A DNA stretch of 64,000 bases from Comamonas suwonensis (GTDB lineage: Bacteria > Pseudomonadota > Gammaproteobacteria > Burkholderiales > Burkholderiaceae_C): contig NZ_JABBCQ020000008.1 of NCBI RefSeq assembly GCF_012844455.2, positions 124,001 through 188,000 on the forward strand, in the 5' to 3' direction. A program made the position numbers and the translations under genes. The notes under the pieces were generated by a model. The model did not search any database, was not told where the DNA came from, and was given only the letters and a program-made list of their open reading frames with translations. This document shows positions 47,488 to 57,432 of the stretch, in pieces (positions within the stretch are counted from its first letter, which is position 1; every line of letters begins with the position of its first letter).

Positions 47488-48516
47488 TCAGGCTAATGCG
47501 AGGGAGGAGTGGGCCTTGCAGGCCTCGTCATGCCAGCTCACAAAAGCCTGTGCTTCAGCGCAATGAGTTGCCGCACCCACTTGAGCGAGATAGCGGCAAG
47601 CGGCGAATTGTGCAGACTGTGCCTCATAAGCATCAACCCACTGCTGGCGTGCGGCTTGATAGGCTGCAGGCAAGGGCCAGCGGCGCTCCTGAGTGGACAA
47701 ACCATTCAAGTCCATGCGCCAGGGCTTGCCGCTGACGCGAGCGCGAAAGCATTGTTGCTTGGCGCAGAGTAAGGCATACAGCGGGTCAACTTCTAGCTGG
47801 CTGAAAAGGGATTGCACTTCGGGTGAACTGGAGGTGAGTGCAGTGTGGGTCACGATGACCCGAAGCCCCTTGGGCGTCTCATACACACGCAGCCCCCAGT
47901 CAGGGTGTGCTGCGGAGAAGGCCTCTACCTTTGCCAGAGCGGCCTGGGCGGGTGACAGTTGGCTGGCATTCGCGCGCAGTTGGCGGCGCGCATGAAACCA
48001 CTTGCGCATGCCTGACCAGAAGATCAGGCCAATGCTGGCAATGATCAGCATCAACACCGCCAGACCCAGACTCCAGACTATCGGTGTGACCCATAGCCAA
48101 GGCAAGGCCATGGCCAGCAAAATTGTGGAGATGACGGGGAAATGGGGAGGCTTTTTTTTGTGCGGAAAGTCCAGATCCGCAATGGCCACATGCTCTGTAT
48201 TAAGGCACTTTGCGCCATAGCTGTTGCGTGTCATCACGGTGGGGCCGCGCCGCTCCAGCACCTCCTCGCGAATCGGCGTGCTGCCGTTCAGCCCATATTC
48301 CCCCAGCCATTCCATGCGCTCGAAGTCTGAGGGCAGGCTGCGCTCTAGGGGGACACTGAGCGCTGCATCCAGCGCTTGCTGGGCTCGCTGCTGTGCATGA
48401 GTATGTGCATCGTGCTCGCTGCGGTCAGACCAGCCCCAGCACTGGACGGTGACCCCATGGCGAATACCTGTTTGATGGCGCAGTCGCACTTGCGCCCAGT
48501 ACTGGGGAATCTGCAT
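47488..48516 (-). CDS. Membrane protein of unknown function
   Basis: About 342 residues. The N-terminal domain begins QIPQYWAQVRLRHQTG and contains VTVQCWGWSDRSEHDAHTHAQQRAQQAL, then EWLGEYGLNGSTPIREEVLER. Two adjacent membrane segments lie at about residues 130-175 (ISTILLAMALPWLWV, WSLGLAVLMLIIASIGLIFW), followed by a soluble C-terminal part with WGLRVYETPKGLRVIVTHTAL. I prefer ATG 48516 because the N-terminal motif starts there; ATG 48573 is in frame. Function unknown. Confidence 0.75.
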   Translation of the reverse strand: MQIPQYWAQVRLRHQTGIRHGVTVQCWGWSDRSEHDAHTHAQQRAQQALDAALSVPLERSLPSDFERMEWLGEYGLNGSTPIREEVLERRGPTVMTRNSYGAKCLNTEHVAIADLDFPHKKKPPHFPVISTILLAMALPWLWVTPIVWSLGLAVLMLIIASIGLIFWSGMRKWFHARRQLRANASQLSPAQAALAKVEAFSAAHPDWGLRVYETPKGLRVIVTHTALTSSSPEVQSLFSQLEVDPLYALLCAKQQCFRARVSGKPWRMDLNGLSTQERRWPLPAAYQAARQQWVDAYEAQSAQFAACRYLAQVGAATHCAEAQAFVSWHDEACKAHSSLALA

Positions 48517-48632
48517 GTCAGGCAGTATAGCCAAGGCCTTTTCTGAAATCAGAGGGCTGCTGGGGTGGTGCACGCCACTGGGAGTGGGCGTGTTTTGTCT
48601 CTTTTACTATGGCGTTGAGAGCAATGGCTGGG

Positions 48633-49258
48633 TCAGTAGACGCCCATCACATTGACTTGGTGATAGTGCGCAGTCAAGGCATTACTCAATTGCAGTGCCT
48701 GTGTACGCGTGGTTTCATCGGCTTCGAGCCCCAGACCAAAAAAGTACAGGTCGTGGCTGCTGTTATCGACAAAAAAGCCCCAGACGGAGAACTAGGCCTG
48801 CGGATTGAGCAGGCTCAGAAAATCCGACTCGCTGAGATTTTGATAATAGCTTTGACCTAGGCCGATGGTCAGCGGGGAATCATTGGGCTGGAAGTTATCC
48901 GTGCCGTGTTGACGTCTGCCTAAAGTGGCGCAGGTCATCAGCATCAGCCCATCGCCCTTGAGCATACGCAGCATGTTCAACCAGGTTTTACGCCAGCCAG
49001 GGTTGTGTTCCATGGCTTCACATGAGATCACCATGTCGAAGTGATTCGCGGGGCTGCCGTAATTTTCTCCGTAACCGACCTCGTCCACACCAGGTCCTGG
49101 CCCCACATCCAGCCCTGTGTATTGGCAACCGCTGAAAAAATCCCGTACCGATCCGTTGATATTCAGGCTGCCTACTTCAAGAACTTTGCAGTCCTCAAAA
49201 TGCCGGGGGGGAATTGCTTGACGCCGTCGACAAAAATTCGCTGCTGAATATGAGACAT
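48633..49258 (-). pseudogene. Degraded class I SAM-dependent methyltransferase gene
   Basis: Reading frames join into one methyltransferase: ATG 49258 (MSHIQQRIFVDGVKQF), then after a frame change CKVLEVGSLNINGSVRDFF (SAM motif I), YTGLDVGPGPGVD, FDMVISCEAMEHNPGW and GDGLMLMTCATLGR. Two lesions: a 7-base G run (plus strand 49205-49211) where one base more or two fewer would restore the frame, and an in-frame TAG at 48792-48794 after LLNPQA, beyond which coding-like sequence (WGFFVDNSSHDLYFFGLGL) continues to TGA at 48633. The open piece alone (48792-49106) lacks motif I. Two lesions argue for real decay rather than error. Confidence 0.75.
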
Positions 49259-49597
49259 GCTGCTTTCAGGTCTGTAATCAGAAAAGGGGAAGACTGATGG
49301 GTCTCGCGATCATGGTGGGATCGCATGCACTCATCAAACACGGGGCTTGATGGTGAAACAGTATCGGGCCATGAGTACCAGACATGCAATCAGCACAGCG
49401 CTTAAAACGAAACGCCCAAGCGCGCTAGTGAGCGGCGAATGCGATGACTGTTGACCATCTGGGGTGAGCTGTGGGACATCTGCCCACCCCCTCGGTCGAT
49501 GAATTCAATAAGGGTGGCGACCCTCGGGCAGATAATCGATGCCCATTGCCATGCCCAATGCGCGGCAGGCGCTGGGCATGGTGGCAGGAGTGCTGGA
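49259..49597. other. Region between lysS and the broken methyltransferase, no intact gene
   Basis: Only short frames with stops are visible. On the minus strand one frame encodes a hydrophobic stretch (GRFVLSAVLIACLVLMARYC, 49354-49413) with an in-frame TGA shortly upstream, which may be a remnant membrane segment. No terminator after lysS recognised. Confidence 0.5.
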
Positions 49598-51142
49598 TCA
49601 GCTTTCGCGGCGCAAAGCGGGGAACAGAATCACATCGCGGATGCTTGCGCTGTCGGTCAGCAGCATCATGAAGCGGTCAATGCCGATGCCGCAACCACCG
49701 GTGGGGGGCATGCCGTATTCCAGCGCGCGCACAAAGTCCTGGTCAAAGTACATGGCTTCGTCATCGCCGCTGTCCTTGGCATCGACCTGGGCGTTGAAAC
49801 GCGCTGCCTGGTCTTCCGCATCGTTGAGCTCCGAGAAGCCGTTGCCGAATTCGCGGCCGGTGATGTAAAGCTCAAAGCGCTCGGTCACTTCAGGGCGCTC
49901 GTCATTGGCGCGGGCCAGAGGCGAGATTTCGGTGGGGTGTTCCATGATGAAGGTGGGGTTCCACAGCTTCTCTTCCACCACTTCTTCGAAGTACAGCACT
50001 TGCAGGCTGGCCAGTGTGCGGGTCGAGAGCTTGTTCTTCTCTTCCTTCATGCCCAGCTTTTGCAGGGCGTTGGTTAGCCACTCGCGGTTGGTGACGTTCT
50101 CGCCGGCTTCGGTGTACTTGACGATGGCTTCCACGATGGTCAGGCGCTCAAACGGAGCTTCCAGATCCACGGGCTTGCCGCCGTAAGTCAGCTGCAGCGT
50201 GCCCACGGCCTTCATGGCGGCGTCGCGGATCAGCGCTTCGGTGTAGTCCATCAGGTCCTGGTAGTTCCAGTAGGCCGCGTAGAACTCCATCATGGTGAAC
50301 TCGGGGTTGTGTCGTACCGAGATACCTTCGTTGCGGAAGTTGCGGTTGATCTCGAACACGCGCTCAAAACCACCGACCACCAGACGCTTGAGGTACAGCT
50401 CGGGCGCAATGCGCAGGTACATCTCCTGATCCAGCGCGTTGTGATGGGTCACAAACGGCTTGGCGTTGGCGCCACCGGGGATGGGGTGCAGCATGGGCGT
50501 TTCGACTTCGAGGAAGCCGTTTTGCACCATGAAGTCGCGCAGGCCAGACACGGCCTTGCTGCGGGCCACAAAGCGCTTGCGGGCATCTTCGTCCATCATC
50601 AAATCGACGTAACGCTGGCGATACTTTTGTTCCTGATCGGCCATGCCGTGGAACTTATCGGGCATGGGGCGCAGGCTCTTGGTGAGCATGCGGATTTTGG
50701 TGGCCTTGATCGACAGCTCGCCGGTCTTGGTCTTCATCAACTGGCCTTCGACGGCGATGATGTCGCCCAGGTCCCACTTCTTGAAGTCGGCGTACACCTC
50801 TTCACCCACGGCGTCGCGGGTGACATAGGCCTGGATGCGGCCGGTGGCGTCTTGCACGGTGGCAAAGCTGGCCTTGCCCATGACGCGCTTTAGCATCATG
50901 CGGCCTGCCACGCTGACGGTGACGGCTGCGGCGTCCAGTGCTTCCGCTTCCTTATCGCCATGCTCGGCAATCAACGCTTCGGCGCGGTGCTCAGGCTTGA
51001 AGTCATTGGGGAAAGCGGTGATGCCCTGGGCCTTGGCGTGCTCGCGCAAGGCTTTGAGTTTTTCGCGGCGCTCAGCGATGAGTTTGTTTTCGTCCTGAGG
51101 GGCGGTGTTTTCTGCCGCAGAAGAGATGTTTTGTTCAGTCAT
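49598..51142 (-). CDS. lysS: Lysyl-tRNA synthetase, class II
   Basis: Charges tRNA-Lys. An N-terminal OB-fold anticodon-binding domain (about 70-170, [21 protein letters not shown]) and class II catalytic motifs: motif 2 [20 protein letters not shown], motif 3 [13 protein letters not shown]. 514 residues from ATG 51142 ([12 protein letters not shown]). The LON-domain gene lies upstream on the same strand, but 250 bases with a Fur-box-like site separate them. Confidence 0.97.
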   Translation of the reverse strand: MTEQNISSAAENTAPQDENKLIAERREKLKALREHAKAQGITAFPNDFKPEHRAEALIAEHGDKEAEALDAAAVTVSVAGRMMLKRVMGKASFATVQDATGRIQAYVTRDAVGEEVYADFKKWDLGDIIAVEGQLMKTKTGELSIKATKIRMLTKSLRPMPDKFHGMADQEQKYRQRYVDLMMDEDARKRFVARSKAVSGLRDFMVQNGFLEVETPMLHPIPGGANAKPFVTHHNALDQEMYLRIAPELYLKRLVVGGFERVFEINRNFRNEGISVRHNPEFTMMEFYAAYWNYQDLMDYTEALIRDAAMKAVGTLQLTYGGKPVDLEAPFERLTIVEAIVKYTEAGENVTNREWLTNALQKLGMKEEKNKLSTRTLASLQVLYFEEVVEEKLWNPTFIMEHPTEISPLARANDERPEVTERFELYITGREFGNGFSELNDAEDQAARFNAQVDAKDSGDDEAMYFDQDFVRALEYGMPPTGGCGIGIDRFMMLLTDSASIRDVILFPALRRES

Positions 51143-51392
51143 GAAAAGAGAGCGCCAGCGACAAGCGCCGGTTTGAGTCCACAAGGGAGTGATGGGAGGC
51201 GGCAAGGATTGCGCAGCCCGAAAGCCGAGATTTTAAGTTTTTTGCCGAAGCAGCGGCGAACAGCCGGGCAAAGCGCTGGCTGGAACTGCGGTATGCGGCT
51301 TGTCGGCAGCGTTGGGTCATCAATAAATAATGGCAATTACTATCAAAATAAGATCTATTGGTGCTTGTATTTATTGAGGATTAGCCTGATTC
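51143..51392. other. Spacer between the LON-domain gene and lysS
   Basis: AT-rich in 51310-51390 and unlike the surrounding GC-rich DNA. It contains the Fur-box-like site below. A 31-codon frame on the plus strand (51395-51490, antisense to the LON gene) has GAGGA nearby but no recognised product. Confidence 0.5.
51326..51344. promoter_or_regulatory. Fur-box-like operator
   Basis: AATAATGGCAATTACTATC matches the 19-bp Fur consensus GATAATGATAATCATTATC at 14 of 19 positions. TTGATA on the minus strand (51346-51341) could be a -35. No iron-uptake gene is adjacent in either direction. Confidence 0.45.
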
Positions 51393-52043
51393 TTATGAAT
51401 CTGGTGCAGATGGCATGCCTGCAATGCCGCTTTGCTCGAGCATGTCTGCAATCAGCTCCAGTCGCAGCAGGGGGGCGTCCAGTGTCATAAGCTGCTGCTT
51501 GATGCGTACCGGCAGCGGCAGCATCTCCGCCCAGCGATTGGCCACCCAGGCGCAATCATGCATTTGCTCGGGTGTGGGGAGCTGGGCGTGGTCTGGGTCG
51601 TGGCCATGCAGATTAAGCAGAGCCTGTGCCAGGGCGTAAGCAGTGCTCCGTAAATGCGGGGGGACGGCGACTTTGGGGTCGGCTGGCAACATGTTCACAT
51701 CGGCCACCCACAGACCGTGCGGCAGTTGCCAGCAGCGCTGAATATGAAAGCGCTGCGTGCCTTTGCATTGCAGATGCAGCAGGCCTGACTGGGGCGAGTC
51801 GAGCTGGGTGATGTGGGCCAGCACCCCTTCGGCGTGGAGCTGCTCTACCTTTGAGCCAGCCTTGCGCACTTCATGGCCCAATTGCAGCGCCACTACCCCG
51901 AAAGGGGCTCCTGCGTGCTGGCATTTTCGGACCATGTCCAGATAGCGCACTTCAAAGACCTGCAGGCTCAGCAGGCCTTCAGGAAACAGCACCGTGTTCA
52001 GAGGGAACAGGGGCAGAGAGTGCAGACTTTGTGTGTCAGTCAT
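51393..52043 (-). CDS. LON peptidase substrate-binding (LON-SB) domain protein
   Basis: 216 residues made of only the N-terminal substrate-binding domain of Lon, with no ATPase or protease part. LPLFPLNTVLFPEGLLSLQVFEVRYLDMV is the family start, followed by GAPFGVVALQLGHEV and a helical C-terminal part with LLRLELIADMLE. Such stand-alone proteins are common; role unknown. ATG 52043. Confidence 0.92.
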   Translation of the reverse strand: MTDTQSLHSLPLFPLNTVLFPEGLLSLQVFEVRYLDMVRKCQHAGAPFGVVALQLGHEVRKAGSKVEQLHAEGVLAHITQLDSPQSGLLHLQCKGTQRFHIQRCWQLPHGLWVADVNMLPADPKVAVPPHLRSTAYALAQALLNLHGHDPDHAQLPTPEQMHDCAWVANRWAEMLPLPVRIKQQLMTLDAPLLRLELIADMLEQSGIAGMPSAPDS

Positions 52044-52103
52044 GGTGCGCGGCTATCATCCCACGAATAGGCGATACGTTCGCTGCATCCTGAATTGAGT
52101 CAC

Positions 52104-52676
52104 ATGCTGTTTGAAATTGTTTTGTTCTTGCTGGACGTTGTCGTCGGGTTGATCAGCGGCGCCTGCCTGCTGCGCATGTATATGCAGGCACAGCGTGTGC
52201 CCTTCGGTAACCCCGTCGGGCAGCTGGTGTTTGCCTTGAGCGACTGGATTGTGATGCCGCTGCGTAAGATCGTTCCCGCCAAAGGCCGCTGGGACAAATC
52301 AAGCCTGCTGGCTGCCTTGCTGCTGCAATTTGCGCAGGTGCTGCTGATCTGGCTGCTGCTGGGCGCCAAAAGCACGGCGCTGGCGCTGCCCTGGCTGGCC
52401 TTTTGCGGGCTGCTCAAAGTCATCCTGTCGGGGATGGTGGGCATTTTGCTGGTCTTCGTGATTCTTTCCTGGGTGCAGCCTTACTCGCCTATTTATGGCG
52501 TGCTGCAGCGCCTGTCTGACCCGTTGGTCGCCCCCATTCGCAAGGTGGTGCCCCTGATCGGCAATGTGGACTTTTCGTCGCTGATCGCCTTGATTATTCT
52601 GCAGGTGCTGCTGATGGTGCTCAACTACGTACAGGCGGGTGGGCTGGTGACGATTGCAGGACTGGTTGGGCATTGA
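52104..52676 (+). CDS. YggT family membrane protein
   Basis: 190 residues with four or more membrane segments arranged as two YggT repeats. First repeat: LFLLDVVVGLISGACLLRMYMQ and SDWIVMPLRKIVP. Second: LLVFVILSWVQPYSPIYGVLQRLSDPLVAPIRKVVP. The paired P-[LI]-R-K-[IV]-V-P motifs are diagnostic. YggT proteins have been linked to osmotic stress and cell shape. ATG 52104. Confidence 0.92.
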   Translation: MLFEIVLFLLDVVVGLISGACLLRMYMQAQRVPFGNPVGQLVFALSDWIVMPLRKIVPAKGRWDKSSLLAALLLQFAQVLLIWLLLGAKSTALALPWLAFCGLLKVILSGMVGILLVFVILSWVQPYSPIYGVLQRLSDPLVAPIRKVVPLIGNVDFSSLIALIILQVLLMVLNYVQAGGLVTIAGLVGH

Positions 52677-52701
52677 GTGTGATGAGCTGCTGAAACAGGC
52701 A

Positions 52702-52753
52702 TAAAAAAAGCGGCTAACGCAGACAGAATCTGCGTTAGCCGCTTTTCTTTTGA
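52702..52753. terminator. Bidirectional terminator between yggT and accD
   Basis: A perfect 15-bp inverted repeat AGCGGCTAACGCAGA / TCTGCGTTAGCCGCT with loop CAGAA, A7 on one side and TTTTCTTTT on the other. It serves both convergent genes. Confidence 0.92.
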
Positions 52754-52765
52754 TAGCGAAGTGGC

Positions 52766-53641
52766 TTATTCCACTGCGTCAGCAGGCAAGCGCTGCAGCA
52801 TGGCCAGCGAGCTGGAGATGCGGTCGCGCAGTTCGCGGCGGTCGACGATCATGTCCACGGCCCCCTTTTCCTGCAGGAACTCGGCACGCTGGAAGCCTTC
52901 AGGCAGCTTGACACGCACTGTGGTCTCGATCACGCGCGGGCCGGCAAAGCCGATCAGGGCCTTGGGTTCTGCAATCACGATATCGCCCACAAAGGCGAAG
53001 CCAGCAGACACGCCGCCCATGGTGGGGTCGGTCAGCACGGAGATATAGGGCAGACCCTTCTTGGCCAAGCGGGTCAGCGCCGCATTGGTCTTGGCCATTT
53101 GCATCAGCGAGAGCAGGCCTTCTTGCATGCGGGCACCACCGGTGGCCGTGAAGCAGACGAAAGGTACTTTTTGCTCAATAGCGGTTTCGACGCCGCGCAC
53201 AAAGCGCTCGCCGACCACGGAGCCCATGGAGCCACCCATAAAGTCGAACTCAAAGCAGGCCACAACCATGTTGATGCTCTTGACAGAGCCACCCATGACG
53301 ATCAGGGCATCGGTCTCGCCGGTGTTCTCCAGCGCTTCTTTCAGGCGCTCGGGGTACTTGCGGCTGTCCTTGAACTTCAAGGGGTCGACAGGAATGACTT
53401 CCTGACCGATTTCATAGCGGCCTTCAGCGTCAAGGAAATGGTTCAGGCGCGCACGCGCACCGATGCGGTGATGATGACCGCAGGTGGGGCAGACGTTCTG
53501 GTTCTTTTCCAGATCGGTCTTGTACAGAACGGATTCGCAGCTGGGGCATTTGATCCACAGACCTTCGGGAATCTGCTGGTGGCGTTCCGTCGGGTTAGTC
53601 TGCTGGATTTTTGCAGGCAGAAGTTTTTCAAGCCAAGACAT
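52766..53641 (-). CDS. accD: Acetyl-CoA carboxylase carboxyltransferase subunit beta
   Basis: Makes malonyl-CoA with AccA for fatty-acid synthesis. An N-terminal zinc finger (KCPSCESV, then NVCPTCGHH) and a crotonase-fold core with [22 protein letters not shown] and [17 protein letters not shown]. 291 residues from ATG 53641 ([12 protein letters not shown]); GGAAACACC upstream. Last gene of the truA-trpFBA-accD run. folC, its usual downstream neighbour, is absent; yggT converges here instead. Confidence 0.96.
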   Translation of the reverse strand: MSWLEKLLPAKIQQTNPTERHQQIPEGLWIKCPSCESVLYKTDLEKNQNVCPTCGHHHRIGARARLNHFLDAEGRYEIGQEVIPVDPLKFKDSRKYPERLKEALENTGETDALIVMGGSVKSINMVVACFEFDFMGGSMGSVVGERFVRGVETAIEQKVPFVCFTATGGARMQEGLLSLMQMAKTNAALTRLAKKGLPYISVLTDPTMGGVSAGFAFVGDIVIAEPKALIGFAGPRVIETTVRVKLPEGFQRAEFLQEKGAVDMIVDRRELRDRISSSLAMLQRLPADAVE

Positions 53642-53744
53642 GGTGTTTCCTTTTCTGGCGCTGCTCTCAGGGCTCTTATGACCGTTGGCAGACGCTGGTG
53701 GCACATGGAGCTGGCTTGGGCCAGCTGCATGTGCAAGGGGAGCA

Positions 53745-54554
53745 TTATGCGTCGAGTGCCTTACGCACGCCGCGCAGAAAGTCTATTGCCAGGGGCACGA
53801 TTTTTTCATGCGGCTGGTTGTCGAGCAGGTCAATGATGCGGCTGCCAATGATGACGGCATCGGCCACCTGGCCTACGGTCTGGGCGGTCTGGGCGTCGCG
53901 AATGCCAAAGCCCACGCCCACAGGGATGCTCACATGCTTGCGAATACGGGGCAGCATGGCTTCCACCGCCGCAGTGTCGAGTGCGCCGGAGCCGGTCACG
54001 CCCTTGAGCGAGACGTAGTAGACATAGCCGGTCGCCACGCGGGCCACTTGCTGCATGCGTTCATCGGTGCTGGTGGGGGCAAGCAGGAAGATGAGGTCCA
54101 TGTCGCGGGCTTTGAGCTTGGCGGCAAACTCTTCGCATTCCTCAGGTGGGTAGTCCACGATGAGAATGCCGTCCACGCCAGACTCGCTGGCGTGATTGAC
54201 GAAGGCGTCTTCACCGTGAATCTGGTCGTAGCGCTCGACCGGGTTGGCATAACCCATGAGCACCACGGGGGTGGTCTGGTCCTTTTTGCGGAACTCGGCC
54301 ACATAGGCCAGCACCTGGGCCAGGCCCACGCCGTTGGCGATAGCCTTGTCACCCGCACGCTGAATGGTGGGGCCGTCGGCCATGGGGTCGGAGAAGGGCA
54401 CGCCCAGCTCGATCACGTCAGCGCCAGCTTCCACCATGCCGTGCATGAGGGAAGGGGTGATGGCGGCAAAGGGAAAACCAGCGGTCACATAAGGAATCAG
54501 CGCCTTGCGGCCTTCTTCCTTGAGTTTGCTGAAGGTGTCGGAAATTCGGCTCAT
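53745..54554 (-). CDS. trpA: Tryptophan synthase alpha subunit
   Basis: Cleaves indole-3-glycerol phosphate to indole. The active-site Glu and Asp lie in [22 protein letters not shown], and further [26 protein letters not shown] and [12 protein letters not shown]. 269 residues. The start overlaps the trpB stop by 4 bases. Confidence 0.97.
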   Translation of the reverse strand: MSRISDTFSKLKEEGRKALIPYVTAGFPFAAITPSLMHGMVEAGADVIELGVPFSDPMADGPTIQRAGDKAIANGVGLAQVLAYVAEFRKKDQTTPVVLMGYANPVERYDQIHGEDAFVNHASESGVDGILIVDYPPEECEEFAAKLKARDMDLIFLLAPTSTDERMQQVARVATGYVYYVSLKGVTGSGALDTAAVEAMLPRIRKHVSIPVGVGFGIRDAQTAQTVGQVADAVIIGSRIIDLLDNQPHEKIVPLAIDFLRGVRKALDA

Positions 54555-55846
54555 AACTTGTTGCTCCCACCTGCGGCTGCCTTGGCCGCATCGTGGCCGG
54601 GCGCACCCTTGACGGTGAGGCCGCGCATGGATGGACGGTCAAAATATTCGGCACCCGACAGGTCTGCCACGGTGCCAATGTCCTTGTCGCCGCGGCCAGA
54701 GAGGCTGATGAGAATGGACTGGTCGGTGCGCATGGTCTTGGCCAGTTTCATAGCGTAGGCCACGGCATGGCTGGATTCCAGAGCGGGGATGATGCCTTCG
54801 GCACGGCACAGATAGTGGAAGGCGTCCAGCGCTTCGGTGTCGGTAATGCCCACGTACTGGGCGCGACCGATTTCCTGCAACCAGGCGTGCTCAGGGCCCA
54901 CGCCGGGGTAGTCCAAACCGGCACTGATGGAGTGGGTTTCCAGAATCTGGCCGTTGTCGTCCTGCATGATGAAGGTGCGGTTGCCGTGCAGCACGCCCGA
55001 GCTGCCTTTTTGCAGCGATGCCGAGTGCTTGCCGGTTTCCAGACCTTCGCCAGCGGCTTCTACGCCGATCAGCCGGGTGTTTTCAAACGGGATGTAGGGG
55101 TAGAAGATACCCATGGCATTGCTGCCGCCGCCCACGCAGGCCACCACCGCGTCGGGCTGCTGCTCAGGGCCCAGAAACTCGGGCATCTGCGTCAGGCACT
55201 CGTCGCCAATGACCTTCTGGAAGTCGCGCACCATCATGGGGTAGGGGTGCGGGCCTGCTACCGTACCGATGATGTAGAAGGTGTTGTCCACATTGGCCAC
55301 CCAGTCCCGCATGGCTTCGTTGAGCGCGTCTTTCAGCGTCTTGCTGCCGGACTCGACGGGAATCACAGTGGCGCCCAGCAGCTTCATGCGGTAGACGTTG
55401 GGGCTTTGGCGCTTTACGTCTTCTGCACCCATGTAAACGATGCATTCCAGACCGTAGCGTGCGCAAATGGTGGCCGTAGCCACGCCATGCTGGCCCGCGC
55501 CCGTCTCAGCAATGATGCGCGGCTTGCCCATGCGCTTGGCGAGCATGGCCTGGCCAATCACGTTGTTGATCTTGTGCGCGCCGGTGTGGTTGAGGTCCTC
55601 ACGCTTCAGATAGATCTGAGCGCCACCCATTTCGCGCGACATGCGGTCTGCGTGATAGACGGGCGAAGGGCGACCCACATAGTGGGCCAGCTCGGACTGG
55701 AATTCAGCGATGAATTCAGGGTCGTTTTGGTACTTGGCGTAGGCGTCGCGCAGCTCGACAAGAGCGTGCGTCAGGGTCTCGCTGGCGAAGCTGCCGCCGT
55801 AGCGGCCGAAGTGGCCTTGGACGTCGGGGTATTGGTATTCAAACAT
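54551..55846 (-). CDS. trpB: Tryptophan synthase beta subunit
   Basis: PLP enzyme joining indole and serine. It begins [18 protein letters not shown] Lys is in [11 protein letters not shown]; phosphate-binding GGGSNAMG and the ammonium-site GAGQHGVA. 431 residues. The ATG at 55846 lies 76 bases inside the trpF frame, an unusually long overlap. Confidence 0.97.
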   Translation of the reverse strand: MFEYQYPDVQGHFGRYGGSFASETLTHALVELRDAYAKYQNDPEFIAEFQSELAHYVGRPSPVYHADRMSREMGGAQIYLKREDLNHTGAHKINNVIGQAMLAKRMGKPRIIAETGAGQHGVATATICARYGLECIVYMGAEDVKRQSPNVYRMKLLGATVIPVESGSKTLKDALNEAMRDWVANVDNTFYIIGTVAGPHPYPMMVRDFQKVIGDECLTQMPEFLGPEQQPDAVVACVGGGSNAMGIFYPYIPFENTRLIGVEAAGEGLETGKHSASLQKGSSGVLHGNRTFIMQDDNGQILETHSISAGLDYPGVGPEHAWLQEIGRAQYVGITDTEALDAFHYLCRAEGIIPALESSHAVAYAMKLAKTMRTDQSILISLSGRGDKDIGTVADLSGAEYFDRPSMRGLTVKGAPGHDAAKAAAGGSNKL

Positions 55847-56544
55847 GTGTCAGTCTGCAAAATTTGTGCATCAGCTGCGCGTACGGCAGCCATGAAGCGG
55901 TGAATCTTGTGGGCATCCTTGATGCCTTTGAGGGGCTTGCCATCGGGGCCATCGGCCTCGACGCCCGAGCTCACATCAATGGCAAGCGACAGCCCGCGAG
56001 GGCGTACTTGCAAGATGCCATCGGTCACGTTTGCAGGCGTGAGTCCACCAGACAAAACGAGGTGAGAGTCGACGCTTGTTGGCAGAAGTGACCAATTGAA
56101 TGCTTTTCCGCCGCCGCCATAACCGTCGACATGGGCGTCGAGCAATATGGCCTGGGCTTTTGAATAACGTTGTGCGTATTCTACGAGGTCAAAATGCGCC
56201 GCATCATCCCCTAGGGGTATGCGGGCAGCCCGCAGCCAGGGTTGCACGCCCCGGGTGGCGACTTCGCAGTCCTCGGGTGATTCATCACCATGAAATTGCA
56301 CGCAAGCGTTTGGTATCTCTGCGCAAGCAGCTATGACATTGCTAGCAAGTTCATTCACAAAAAGCAAAACAGGTGTGACAAACGGCGGCAGGCGTCTGGC
56401 CAGCTCCGCCGCGCGTTGCAGCGTGACGGCGCGGGGGCTTGGGGCGTAGAGCACAAAGCCGATAGCGTCAGCTCCTGCCGCGACGGCTGCGTCTACATCT
56501 TGCTCGCGGGTCAGGCCGCAGATCTTGATCCGGGTTCGGTTCAT
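55771..56544 (-). CDS. trpF: Phosphoribosylanthranilate isomerase
   Basis: Third step of tryptophan synthesis. Catalytic Cys in [12 protein letters not shown] and Asp in [26 protein letters not shown] and [10 protein letters not shown] are the substrate loops. 257 residues, about 30 more than usual: the extra C-terminal tail ([16 protein letters not shown]) is coded in the overlap with trpB. ATG 56544 overlaps the truA stop. Confidence 0.95.
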   Translation of the reverse strand: MNRTRIKICGLTREQDVDAAVAAGADAIGFVLYAPSPRAVTLQRAAELARRLPPFVTPVLLFVNELASNVIAACAEIPNACVQFHGDESPEDCEVATRGVQPWLRAARIPLGDDAAHFDLVEYAQRYSKAQAILLDAHVDGYGGGGKAFNWSLLPTSVDSHLVLSGGLTPANVTDGILQVRPRGLSLAIDVSSGVEADGPDGKPLKGIKDAHKIHRFMAAVRAADAQILQTDTCLNTNTPTSKATSAATAAASPARP

Positions 56545-57392
56545 GGCAACCAGTCAAAGCCCACCGTACGGGTGGGTAGACCCCATTTTTCATCGTAGAT
56601 GGGGCCGAGGAAGTAGAGACCATCCGGCGAAAACGTGGGTGCAGCAGCATCACGCGCGCGGGCTGCAAGCACGGTTTTCATCCATTCAGGCGGATATTGG
56701 CCCTGACCAATGGCAATCAGGCAGCCCATGATGTTGCGCACCATGTGGTGTAAAAAAGCACTGCCATCAAACTCGAAGCGCCAGTAGCAGCACTCCATGG
56801 GCTCGGTATCACCAGGGCGCATGGAGCTGGCTGCCGCTTCGCGAGAGCCGCCGCTGGTCATGCGACGGGTGACGCGTATGTCGTACAGGGTCTTGACCGG
56901 CGTCTTGGCCTGACAGCCTGAGGCGCGGAAAGACGAGAAGTCATGCTCGCCCACCAGATACTGTGTGGCTTTTTGCATGGCCTCGCCATCGAGTGGATAG
57001 AACATCCAGCCCACGCGGCCCGCTTCTACGCTGGGGCGCACGGGCGACTGCATCAGCACATAGGCATAGCGGCGGCCCGTGGCGCAATAGCGTGAGTGAA
57101 ATTCTTCAGACACGGGCTGCGCCCATTGCACGGCAATGTCAGCGGGCAAAAAGGTATTGGTGCCGCGCACCCAGGAGTAGGGGGCACGGTCCAGCTCAGT
57201 ATCAAAGTGCACGACTTGCATCAGGCCATGAACACCGGCATCGGTGCGGCCTGCGCAAATTGTGGACACTTTTTCAGCAGCAAAGCGGCCCAAGGCCGCT
57301 TCGAGTTTGTCTTGTACGGTGTTGCCGGAGGACTGGCTTTGCCAGCCCTGGTAGGCCTGACCGTTGTAGCTTACGCCAAGAGCTATGCGCAT
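56541..57392 (-). CDS. truA: tRNA pseudouridine(38-40) synthase
   Basis: Modifies the anticodon arm of tRNAs. It begins MRIALGVSYNGQAYQGWQSQ; the nucleophilic Asp is in CAGRTDAGVHGLMQVVHF; FLHHMVRNIMGCLIAIG is the second conserved block. 283 residues. It lies between fimV and trpF on the same strand, the usual betaproteobacterial order. Confidence 0.96.
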   Translation of the reverse strand: MRIALGVSYNGQAYQGWQSQSSGNTVQDKLEAALGRFAAEKVSTICAGRTDAGVHGLMQVVHFDTELDRAPYSWVRGTNTFLPADIAVQWAQPVSEEFHSRYCATGRRYAYVLMQSPVRPSVEAGRVGWMFYPLDGEAMQKATQYLVGEHDFSSFRASGCQAKTPVKTLYDIRVTRRMTSGGSREAAASSMRPGDTEPMECCYWRFEFDGSAFLHHMVRNIMGCLIAIGQGQYPPEWMKTVLAARARDAAAPTFSPDGLYFLGPIYDEKWGLPTRTVGFDWLP

Positions 57393-57432
57393 GGCATGGC
57401 TCCCGGCGTGGGGGGGGAACGCATCAAATCAA

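Noticed and set aside
51395-51490. 31-codon peptide downstream of the Fur-box-like site
   Set aside because: It lies antisense to the 3' end of the LON-domain gene, and its composition follows that gene; the GAGGA upstream is too far away to be convincing.
54593-55903. A 436-codon plus-strand frame across trpB
   Set aside because: Antisense to trpB, with no protein-like motifs; trpB is certain.
56320-56375. Family-2-like sequence inside trpF (ATAGCTGCTTGCGC on the minus strand)
   Set aside because: The TrpF protein has normal length through this stretch and conserved flanks (LFVN and QFHGDE), so there is no inserted sequence; the similarity is probably chance.
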